Assembly: GCA_021819985.1 (NCBI GenBank)
Contig: JAKAEG010000205.1
Coordinates: 1-5,896, forward strand
DNA: 5,896 bases
Origin: Nitrospirota bacterium
Lineage (GTDB): Bacteria; Nitrospirota; Thermodesulfovibrionia; Thermodesulfovibrionales; JdFR-88
Direction of reading: 5' to 3'
The position numbers and the translations under genes are program-made. Positions 1 to 5,896 of the stretch are shown here, in pieces. Within the stretch, counting starts at the first letter, position 1. Every line of letters begins with the position of its first letter. The notes below the pieces were generated by a model. The model did no database searches and was not told the origin of the DNA. It was given only the letters and a program-made list of their open reading frames with translations.

Positions 1-919
1 TCCATGGGTCTTCATTTCCTTCGTCAGTCAGGCTCATTCGGACGCCGACAATTTTTCCGTTACGATGGGCTTCGTATACGATTGCCTCAACCTCTTCCCT
101 TCGCATTTTTCTTATGCCCGAGAGGAAGGCCCATTGGTCGGAATATGGATTGAAGTCCCTGTCGAGGAAAATAGAGTTTTCTTTGTCCCTCGGAATTTTC
201 TGGAGCGGAAGGGCAATAAGGCTTCCAAAGCCCCCTTTTGGCATCGTGTCCTGGCTAGGAAAGAACCTGTCATAAGAATCGAGGCCCAGCTGGGGATGCC
301 TTTCCATCGTGTATGTAAGGATTGCCGAACCAAGTTTCCGGGCCGGGACCGCTTGTATAAGGGAATCGAAAAAAATCCAGACATGTCCTCCATTGCCTGA
401 ACGGGAGCGCTCAAGCGCTGTTGGGACGCCAACTTCCTCACAGGTCTTTAGAAACGCCGCGGAGTCTTCTTTCCATGCCGCTTTGTCAAAATCCACAGCT
501 AAAAACCAGCATGTCTCATCGGGAAGAAGCGGATAAACGCCAGTGGTATGCTTTCCTGTAAGGTGATCTTGAATTGATTCATCGGTCACAGGGATAAGCT
601 TCCGGTTTTCGCAGTCTGAACACTTCATTCTCGGTTTTACGCAGAGAGGCCGCTTCCATTCGTTAGCACATGCGGGAGAATAACCGGATTTCCCGGTCCT
701 CGCTTCCCATCTCACGGGATAAACGTCTTCCCGTCCCCGGAAGAGACATCGAAAAAGGGTAATCTTATCCGTCGTGGATAATTTTTTCTCCGCGACTGGA
801 ACGTTAGGCTTCCCTTCCTGGATGCCCAGAAGCGTTTTAAGTCTTCTGTTTTCCTCTCTCAGACGAGCGCATTCCTCAAGGGCTGCTTTTAATTGTTTCT
901 CGTCATCGAATGTCATCAT
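1..919 (-). CDS. TOTE conflict-system AEP primase-domain protein, N-terminal 306 residues (C-terminus off window)
   Basis: Translating the minus strand from the ATG at 919 gives a frame with no stop down to base 1, so only the first 306 residues are visible. Residues 4-35 are charged, Leu-rich and probably coiled-coil. Cys84, 93, 100 and 103 (the last two as CSDC) resemble a small zinc site. The archaeo-eukaryotic primase core follows: metal-binding D143-F-D145 after a hydrophobic strand, then SRSGNGGH with the active-site His at 179, SYDRFFPSQD (215-224), KGGFGSLIALPLQ (228-240) and a FLDRD segment (251-255) that may hold the third acidic residue. These motifs match the AEP domain of TOTE systems, where the same polypeptide usually continues into an SF2 helicase and often a nuclease; that part is not visible here. 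ATG at 916 is an alternative start. The ribosome-binding site is weak (GAG about 10 nt upstream). The gene lies downstream of selC on the same strand. The family call is firm; a defence or transposon role is inference. Confidence 0.88.
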   Translation of the reverse strand, partial: MMTFDDEKQLKAALEECARLREENRRLKTLLGIQEGKPNVPVAEKKLSTTDKITLFRCLFRGREDVYPVRWEARTGKSGYSPACANEWKRPLCVKPRMKCSDCENRKLIPVTDESIQDHLTGKHTTGVYPLLPDETCWFLAVDFDKAAWKEDSAAFLKTCEEVGVPTALERSRSGNGGHVWIFFDSLIQAVPARKLGSAILTYTMERHPQLGLDSYDRFFPSQDTMPKGGFGSLIALPLQKIPRDKENSIFLDRDFNPYSDQWAFLSGIRKMRREEVEAIVYEAHRNGKIVGVRMSLTDEGNEDPW

Positions 920-1115
920 TATTCATTTTACTCAAAACGCGGGAAAGTCTTATCAATCACTTAAATCTGATGGTCTTCCGAACATACTACGGGAAAAATT
1001 GAGCCAAGAAGCTTGAAGGCTATTAGCGAGTCAGGCCAAATTTTTTAATGACGGTTTGGTGGCGGTGTTTTTCGGGGTTCTGTAAACGTAACTACTTGAT
1101 TAATAAGAATTTTAA

Positions 1116-1213
1116 TGGCGGGAGCGTGTGGGAATCGAACCCACCCTGCCTGCTTTTGGCATGCAACACCGGATTTGAAGTCCGGGAGGGACACCAGAGC
1201 CCTATACACTCCC
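1116..1213 (-). tRNA. selC: tRNA-Sec (anticodon UCA), with encoded CCA
   Basis: This is the selenocysteine tRNA that decodes UGA together with SelB and a SECIS hairpin. Read on the minus strand, it folds into an 8-bp acceptor stem (GGGAGTGT with ACGCTCCC, one G-U pair), an extended D arm, and an anticodon stem CCGGA/TCCGG around the loop CTTCAAA (anticodon TCA). A long variable arm of about 24 nt (stem TTGC/GCAG) and a 5-bp T stem GTGGG/CCCAC with loop TTCGATT complete it. The discriminator G at 1119 is followed by a genomic CCA at 1118-1116. The 8+5 acceptor/T geometry is that of bacterial tRNA-Sec, and the mature length without CCA is 95 nt. The six-pair D stem AGGGCT/GTCCCT has one C-U mismatch. 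It lies between the soe operon and the primase gene, all on one strand. Confidence 0.96.
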
Positions 1214-1231
1214 AATAGACCTAACCCTAAG

Positions 1232-1261
1232 ATTTTACAGCACTTTCCACCGGGAGCGCAA
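1232..1261 (-). promoter_or_regulatory. Possible sigma-70 promoter for selC
   Basis: On the minus strand there is a TAAAAT hexamer (1237-1232; 5 of 6 matches to the -10 consensus). A TTGCGC hexamer (1261-1256; 3 of 6 matches to -35) lies 18 bp upstream. Transcription would start near 1225, about 12 nt before the tRNA 5' end, a usual leader length. The -35 is poor and the call rests only on these matches and the position. Read-through from the soe operon is an alternative way to transcribe the tRNA. Confidence 0.35.
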
Positions 1262-1388
1262 CCCTTTTAAAACTCTGAGAATCCCTGAACGTGAAAAAAT
1301 CGTGACAAAAATTTTCCTCATAGCACTGATCCAGGGCCTTAACAGAGGGCCTCAAGCTCGTTGGACAATCCAGTGCCTGCAATTTTTT

Positions 1389-2399
1389 CTATTTCAAAGG
1401 GACGGGAGTCCCTTTTTTCGCCCTGCTGAGCAGCGGGTTTCGAGCGGCGTTGCTTGGGAACCTTGCGTAATACAGGTTCTGCAGGTGATTGCCCTGAAGG
1501 AAAAAAAGACGGCGCTCCATCAGCAGTCCCGCGATCATCGACAGCGCCGCCAGGACCGCGAACGTACTGTTCAGGGCGCCTGTCCCAAGCGGCATGACCA
1601 GCCATAATATTATCGGGACAATAAAGGCTGTAAACAGGCTTTTTAATTGAATAGAGCGGATCTGTGCGCTTTTAAGCCCGGAAGAATACTCCTTCGTGTT
1701 GTAGTGCTCATACGACGTGCCCGTGCTCATAAGCCTGATATTGGGGTCATTCATCACAAGGGCATTTTTTAAATCCGTTGGAATATAAACGGTCGTATTG
1801 AAGACAAACGCAAGTATCTTTAAGATGAGGGAACCCGCTGTTAGCAGGATCATTATTTCTCTGAGGGAAATGTAATTGATACCCTGCAGGCAAAGTATCG
1901 CGTATGAAACGGCCCCACCGGACGTGAGCCCGAAAAGGATGAAATTCGTTATTGTGAGCTTATTGGCCCATTCCCTGACGAACCTGATCCGGGCATAAAG
2001 CATTGCCGACGATATGTAAAGTGTAAAGACGGCGCAGATGCCAGCGGCGCCTATCAGGGTCCTTATGCCATCGGGTGCTTTAAGGAAATACAGCAACGGA
2101 TACAGCGCGGCGGCCACGCTGAAAAGCCCCAGGGAAATGGCCTCACGCGAAAGCCATGAGCTTTGCCATCTGATAACCGCCTTCCAGCCGCGAAGCGGAT
2201 TGCCCAGGTGAAACAGGCTCGCGGCCATTCCGGCCAATGTGAACGCGAGCGATGAGATGCCCAGCGAATAAATCACCGCCGGCCTGACCCCGCCATAGAG
2301 GTGCGAAAAAATAATATCAATTACTGCAAGAAAAACGAATATCCCCTGGCCAGCTCCAGCCAGGACAAGCAACAGGATCAATGATTTTTCAGGACGCAT
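1389..2399 (-). CDS. soeC: SoeC-like sulfite dehydrogenase membrane anchor (DmsC family)
   Basis: This 336-residue integral membrane subunit would anchor the SoeAB pair and pass electrons between the iron-sulfur chain and the quinone pool. Eight hydrophobic helices can be seen at roughly 7-31, 41-64, 86-106, 113-137, 149-171, 181-204, 252-272 and 276-297, as in DmsC/SoeC anchors. Family-type motifs are HLGNP at 64-68, WQSSWLSRE at 78-86 between helices 2 and 3, and ERRLFF at 295-300 at the end of the last helix. No heme-ligand or Cys motif stands out. The start at 2399 is chosen because GAGAGGA lies 6 nt upstream. An in-frame ATG at 2501 would add 34 polar residues that overlap the end of soeB in another frame and look non-coding. 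It follows soeB by 14 bp and ends the operon. The family is clear; the sulfite assignment comes from its partners. Confidence 0.85.
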   Translation of the reverse strand: MRPEKSLILLLVLAGAGQGIFVFLAVIDIIFSHLYGGVRPAVIYSLGISSLAFTLAGMAASLFHLGNPLRGWKAVIRWQSSWLSREAISLGLFSVAAALYPLLYFLKAPDGIRTLIGAAGICAVFTLYISSAMLYARIRFVREWANKLTITNFILFGLTSGGAVSYAILCLQGINYISLREIMILLTAGSLILKILAFVFNTTVYIPTDLKNALVMNDPNIRLMSTGTSYEHYNTKEYSSGLKSAQIRSIQLKSLFTAFIVPIILWLVMPLGTGALNSTFAVLAALSMIAGLLMERRLFFLQGNHLQNLYYARFPSNAARNPLLSRAKKGTPVPLK

Positions 2400-2405
2400 G
2401 TTTTT

Positions 2406-2412
2406 TCCTCTC
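2406..2412 (-). promoter_or_regulatory. Ribosome-binding site fixing the soeC start
   Basis: GAGAGGA on the minus strand lies 6 nt before the ATG at 2399, inside the short soeB-soeC gap. It decides between this start and the upstream in-frame ATG at 2501, and is identical to the site in front of soeB. Confidence 0.75.
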
Positions 2413-2413
2413 G

Positions 2414-3142
2414 TTACGGCGACATGAAGTCGTCGATTATCTGCTCTTTGTACGATGTGATCTTCTTCTCTATCGTAACGATAGCGAGGGGCTTCACGCA
2501 AAGCTCGTCTTCGTCAAGCTCCACTTTTATCTTCCGCTGGGGGAGATAGTGCGTTGACGGATCGGCTCCCGTTTCGGGGAGGAGTTTATAGCCGTGCTTT
2601 TCGCGGATCGCCTTTGACGCTTCGCTGTCGGGGTCATCGATGTCCCCAAAAATCCTTGCCCTTGTCGGGCAGGCGAGCACGCAGGCTGGTTTTCGCTCTT
2701 CCTCAGGCAGGTTTTCATTATATATCCTGTTTACGCACAGCACGCATTTTTTCATCACACCTTCATGCTCGTCAAACTCCCTGCATCCATAAGGACAGGC
2801 CCATGAGCAGTATTTACAGCCGATGCAGTCGGCATAATTAACAAGCACTATGCCGTCTTCCTCACGCTTGTATGACGCGCCCGTGGGGCAGACCTCAACG
2901 CACGGCGCGTTTTTGCAATGCATACAGGATTTCGGAAAGTTGACGACCTCGGTTTTGGGGTATTTGCCAACCTCGTATGTCTGCACGCGATTGAACCAGA
3001 CGCCTTCCGGATGCTTCCCGTAAGGCTCCTTGTCCGTAAGGGGGCCGAACTCTCCGGCGGTGTTCCATGCCTTGCAATTTGTCGCGCAGGCATGGCAGCC
3101 CACGCATTTATTAAGGTCTATGACCAGCGCTAATTGGCTCAT
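2414..3142 (-). CDS. soeB: SoeB-like sulfite dehydrogenase iron-sulfur subunit (four [4Fe-4S] clusters)
   Basis: This 242-residue electron-transfer subunit links the molybdenum site of SoeA to the SoeC anchor. It carries sixteen cysteines in the four-cluster pattern of DmsB/PsrB/SoeB proteins: C13, C16, C19, C23; C73, C76, C81, C85; C106, C109, C112, C116; and C133, C136, C154, C158. CVGCHACATNC and CIGCKYCSWACPYG are the clearest motifs. There is no signal peptide, which fits a cytoplasmic complex. The segments FPKSCMHC, CPTGASYKREEDG and ERKPACVLACPT, and the roughly 40-residue acidic/basic tail after the last cluster, resemble SoeB more than the shorter PsrB. The start ATG overlaps the soeA stop codon (ATGA) and has GAGAGGA 4 nt upstream, implying translational coupling. 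Polysulfide or thiosulfate reductase B subunits are the main alternatives. Confidence 0.9.
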   Translation of the reverse strand: MSQLALVIDLNKCVGCHACATNCKAWNTAGEFGPLTDKEPYGKHPEGVWFNRVQTYEVGKYPKTEVVNFPKSCMHCKNAPCVEVCPTGASYKREEDGIVLVNYADCIGCKYCSWACPYGCREFDEHEGVMKKCVLCVNRIYNENLPEEERKPACVLACPTRARIFGDIDDPDSEASKAIREKHGYKLLPETGADPSTHYLPQRKIKVELDEDELCVKPLAIVTIEKKITSYKEQIIDDFMSP

Positions 3143-5896
3143 TTCTTCCTCTCATCCACCGTATACCGCAGCATATCCGGACGTTTCTCCATGTGCGGAA
3201 GCGGCTCTACCGGCTTAAATGTTGGATACAGTCCAGGCTCGCTTGATTTGCTTATCTTCACCCTGAGGTCAAACCACGCCGCCTGGCCGGAGACAGGGTC
3301 GCTGTTTGAGATCATCCCGCCCCCTTCATACGGCAGCTCTTCCGTAATAAGATGGTTCAGCAGAAACCCCTTTGTAGCCTCATCGGCCCCGGGATCAAGG
3401 TTCCACGCGCCCGGATATTTCCCTATCGCGTTCCAGGTCCACACAGTGTCCGTCTGCACCGCCTCCGACAGTTTTACCTGGACCTTGATCTTCCTTTCCC
3501 ACGGGGATTCGACCCACACCCAGTCAAGATCATTGATGCCCATCTCTTCAGCCCTGGCCCTGTTCATGTAAAGAAAGTTCTGGCCGATGATCTGCCTCAG
3601 CCATGCGTTCTGGCCGTCCCATGAATGGTAGTGCGGCATCGGTCTCTGGGTTATGGCATGGAATTGGTATTTGCCCTTGTCTATGATCTGGTGCTCCAGA
3701 GGCTCATACCAGAATGGAAGAGGATCAAAATATCTGAGTATCCGCTTTTTCTGGGCCTCTGTTTTTGGCTGTCTCCCCTTGCGCTGTCCTTTCGCGGCAA
3801 GGCGGAAACGCTGCATGACCTCGGAATAGAAATGCATGATGATAGGCTCATTGTCTCTCTTTAGCTTCATGTTCTGTGCCCAGTTGAGATAGCCCTGATT
3901 TATGGTGCGATTATATTTAATTGAATCTTCAAGCTGGATCTCCCAGAAGGATTTGTTCTTGATGTACATTTCCCACTGGTTGGGGTTTGGCTCTCCGAAC
4001 ATGTGTTTTGTTCCGTCCTCGCCGCGCCAGCCCGCGAGGAACCCCACATTTGCCCCCGGCGACGGCATCCAGTTCGTTATGAATTCAGGATAGGTCTTAT
4101 ATACCGGTTTTCCGTTATCATCACAAAAGCCGGGCAGTCCAAGGGCGTTCGCCAGGTCTATGATGGTCTGCTGGAAGGGTCTGCAATCCCCTTTGGGAGG
4201 CAGTATGGGATGCCTTATCGCATCAGCCGCTTTCGAATAGTCGCAAATCGGCCTGTCAAGCAGAGATATCACGTCATGCCTCTCAAGATATGTCGTATCA
4301 GGCAGAACAAGGTCCGCGAACGCTACCATCTCGCTGAAAAAAGCATCGCTGACAGCAATGAACGGGATGACATAATCGCCGTTCTTGTCTTTTTGCCTCA
4401 GCATATCCATAACCCCGCTCGTGTTCATGGTGGAGTTCCAGGCCATGTTCGTCATGAATAACAGCAGGGTATCTAAATAATAAGGGTCTCCCTTTGAGGC
4501 GTTTGTAATGACACTTTGCATCATGCCATGGGCCGTGAACGGGAACTCCCAGCTGAACGCCTTGTCTATTCTCACGGGATTGCCGTCCTCATCGATTGCC
4601 AGGTGCTCCGGCATGGACGGGAACCCGAGTTCGGGGGCCGGAAGAGGGGTGTTGGGCTTTACCTGGTCCGCTTTATTGACCGGCTTGGGGCATGGAGGCA
4701 CAGGCCTTGGGAACGGGGGCTTGTACCTGAACCCTCCCGGGCGGTCAATGATGCCCAGAAGCATCATCAGCACGCTTAGCGCCCTGACAGATTGAAAGCC
4801 GTTTGAATGCGCGGCAAGCCCTCTCATGGCGTGTACAGATACCGGATGCCCAGTCGTTGTCTTGTGCTCATTCCCCCACGCGTCTATCCAGGGAATGGGG
4901 AGGGTGACGGTGTTGTCCCTCGCGGTAATGCCGGCCTCAAGGGCAATTCGCTCAATTGTCTTTGCCGGTATGCCGCAAATGGAAGCGGCCTTTTCGAGAG
5001 AATCCTCTTCCATTACCCGCTCGACCATGAGTTGGAAAGCCGGTTTTAATCTCTTTCCTTCCCCGCTTTTGAATTCTCCCAGAAGGGCAGGGTCGTTGTC
5101 CTTTAAATGGGCCTCCCTGATGCCGCCCGTCTTTCTGTCCCACACGGTGCTCTGGGTATTTACCATATCGAGTTCATGGAGCAGGTAAAACATGCCTTCG
5201 TCTTCACCGCCTTCATCAAGGGTCACGAGATAAGCGGCATTGGTGTGGCTTATTAGGAAATCTCTGTCATAAAGTCCGTTTTTCAGAAGGACATGGATAA
5301 GCCCCAGGATGAACGCCCCGTCCGTTCCCGGCTTTATTGGCAGCCATTCATCGGCGATTGCGCCGTAACCGGACCTCACGGGGTTAATGACTACAACCTT
5401 TCCCCCATGCTCGCGCATCCTGCCCAGTCCCAGTTTCATGGGGTTGCTGTCATGGTCTTCCGCCACGCCGAAGAGGAGAAAATACTTTGTCCTCTCATAA
5501 TCCGCGCCGCCGAATTCCCAACTGCTTCCGCCTATGGAATAGATCATGCCGGTGGCCATGTTGACCGAGCAGAAACCGCCGTGGGCCGCGAAATTGGGCG
5601 TGCCGAACTGTTTGGCGAAATATGAGGTGAGCGCCTGCGACTGGTCCCTGCCTGTAAAAAAGGCGAATTTTTTGGGGTCCGTCTCCCTGATCTTTTTAAG
5701 GCGGGTTACCAGTATGTCCATGGCCTCATCCCATGTGATCTCATCGAACTGAGCCTCTCCGCGTCCGGCGTTCTTTTTGCGGAGGAGCGGCTTTGTAATG
5801 CGCGCGGGGCTTAACTGCTTCATTACCCCTGATGAGCCCTTGGCGCATATGACGCCCTGATTGGTAGGATGTGCCGGGTTGCCCTGTATATAGCGT
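3139..5896 (-). CDS. soeA: SoeA-like sulfite dehydrogenase molybdopterin catalytic subunit (N-terminus off window)
   Basis: This is the catalytic subunit of a DMSO-reductase-family molybdoenzyme; 918 residues are visible. The frame stays open from 5823 to the right edge and encodes GNPAHPTNQGVICAKGSSG just before the Met at 5823. That is the usual segment holding the last cysteine of the N-terminal [4Fe-4S] cluster, so 5823 is not the start. Numbering from that Met, HGGFCSVNMA places the presumed molybdenum-ligand Cys at 85. Cofactor-binding segments include GVAEDHDSNP (119-128), INPVRSGYGAIADEW (146-160) and LPDTTYLERHD (507-517). The C-terminal dinucleotide-binding domain (about 720-850) includes AITQRPMPHYHSW and TWNAIGKYPGAWN. 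The Pro-rich stretch GGFRYKPPFPRPVPP (363-377) and HGMMQSVI (432-439) resemble SoeA of sulfite oxidisers rather than PsrA, PhsA or FdnG. In that family the enzyme oxidises sulfite to sulfate in the cytoplasm. Whether a Tat signal is present cannot be seen. Substrate is inferred from similarity. Confidence 0.85.
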   Translation of the reverse strand, partial: RYIQGNPAHPTNQGVICAKGSSGVMKQLSPARITKPLLRKKNAGRGEAQFDEITWDEAMDILVTRLKKIRETDPKKFAFFTGRDQSQALTSYFAKQFGTPNFAAHGGFCSVNMATGMIYSIGGSSWEFGGADYERTKYFLLFGVAEDHDSNPMKLGLGRMREHGGKVVVINPVRSGYGAIADEWLPIKPGTDGAFILGLIHVLLKNGLYDRDFLISHTNAAYLVTLDEGGEDEGMFYLLHELDMVNTQSTVWDRKTGGIREAHLKDNDPALLGEFKSGEGKRLKPAFQLMVERVMEEDSLEKAASICGIPAKTIERIALEAGITARDNTVTLPIPWIDAWGNEHKTTTGHPVSVHAMRGLAAHSNGFQSVRALSVLMMLLGIIDRPGGFRYKPPFPRPVPPCPKPVNKADQVKPNTPLPAPELGFPSMPEHLAIDEDGNPVRIDKAFSWEFPFTAHGMMQSVITNASKGDPYYLDTLLLFMTNMAWNSTMNTSGVMDMLRQKDKNGDYVIPFIAVSDAFFSEMVAFADLVLPDTTYLERHDVISLLDRPICDYSKAADAIRHPILPPKGDCRPFQQTIIDLANALGLPGFCDDNGKPVYKTYPEFITNWMPSPGANVGFLAGWRGEDGTKHMFGEPNPNQWEMYIKNKSFWEIQLEDSIKYNRTINQGYLNWAQNMKLKRDNEPIIMHFYSEVMQRFRLAAKGQRKGRQPKTEAQKKRILRYFDPLPFWYEPLEHQIIDKGKYQFHAITQRPMPHYHSWDGQNAWLRQIIGQNFLYMNRARAEEMGINDLDWVWVESPWERKIKVQVKLSEAVQTDTVWTWNAIGKYPGAWNLDPGADEATKGFLLNHLITEELPYEGGGMISNSDPVSGQAAWFDLRVKISKSSEPGLYPTFKPVEPLPHMEKRPDMLRYTVDERKK
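3147..3153 (-). promoter_or_regulatory. Ribosome-binding site of soeB, inside the soeA 3' end
   Basis: GAGAGGA on the minus strand lies 4 nt before the soeB ATG at 3142 and within the last codons of soeA. Together with the ATGA stop/start overlap (3142-3139) it indicates coupled translation of the two subunits. Confidence 0.7.

Noticed and set aside
112..441. A 109-codon minus-strand frame inside the primase gene
   Set aside because: It is in a different frame from the primase coding sequence, which has clear family motifs across the same bases, so it is a shadow.
903..926. A seven-codon frame from the ATG at 926 overlapping the primase start, as a leader peptide
   Set aside because: It has no separate ribosome-binding site and no attenuator-like structure; a chance ATG beside the real start.
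994..1021. A hairpin followed by a T-rich run on the minus strand (AGCC...GGCT, then CAATTTTT) between selC and the primase gene, as a terminator
   Set aside because: The stem is only about seven pairs with a three-base bulge, too weak to call as an intrinsic terminator.
1041..1084. Imperfect direct repeat (ACCGCCA / ACCGTCA on the minus strand) downstream of selC as recombinase binding sites
   Set aside because: Only two short imperfect copies, with no integrase in view to support it.
1119..1258. The 8-bp direct repeat CGGGAGCG at 1119-1126 (tRNA 3' end) and 1251-1258, as a possible att pair
   Set aside because: It is short, the flanking bases differ, and the second copy lies upstream of the tRNA rather than at a far island end; probably chance.
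2400..2501. An in-frame ATG at 2501 that would extend soeC by 34 residues
   Set aside because: The extra residues are polar and unlike DmsC anchors, and they overlap the soeB C-terminal codons in another frame. A good ribosome-binding site stands directly before the ATG at 2399.
3134..5752. Several long plus-strand frames opposite soeA (for example 4003-4461 and 3134-3571)
   Set aside because: They lie antisense to a well-conserved gene and resemble no protein I know; they arise from its codon use.

Overview
All recognisable genes in this window lie on the minus strand. Read in their own direction (high to low coordinates), the order is: a three-gene molybdoenzyme operon (5896 to 1389), a selenocysteine tRNA (1213 to 1116), and the first 306 codons of a large replication/conflict-type protein that leaves the window at base 1.

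The operon reads as soeA-soeB-soeC. These encode a molybdopterin-guanine-dinucleotide catalytic subunit, a protein with four [4Fe-4S] clusters, and an eight-helix DmsC/SoeC-type membrane anchor. SoeABC complexes oxidise cytoplasmic sulfite to sulfate and pass the electrons through the iron-sulfur chain to membrane quinone. The genes are tightly packed: soeA and soeB overlap by ATGA, soeB and soeC are 14 bp apart, and soeB and soeC carry the same GAGAGGA ribosome-binding site. The true N-terminus of SoeA is outside the window. SoeA uses a cysteine, not selenocysteine, at the presumed molybdenum-ligand position.

Downstream is a well-formed selC gene (anticodon UCA, 8-bp acceptor stem, 5-bp T stem, long variable arm, encoded CCA). 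The organism therefore probably makes selenoproteins elsewhere in its genome. Beyond the 3' end of selC, after 196 bp without a gene, a long open frame starts at 919 and runs off the left edge. It encodes the archaeo-eukaryotic-type primase (AEP) domain typical of the so-called TOTE conflict systems. It has a DxD catalytic pair, a following active-site His, and the SYDRFFPSQD and KGGFGSLIALPLQ signatures. This is the most interesting part of the window. It is a predicted mobile-element or defence gene sitting directly downstream of selC, a locus known in other bacteria as a genomic-island integration site.

Taxonomy cannot be fixed from this sequence. The base composition is balanced, and the mix of SoeABC, selC and a TOTE primase would fit an anaerobic or sulfur-cycling Gram-negative bacterium (for example Nitrospirota or Desulfobacterota), but that is a guess. 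No CRISPR array, insertion sequence, rRNA or integrase gene is visible. The gaps at 920-1115 and 1214-1388 hold no gene other than the tRNA they flank and a possible tRNA promoter.
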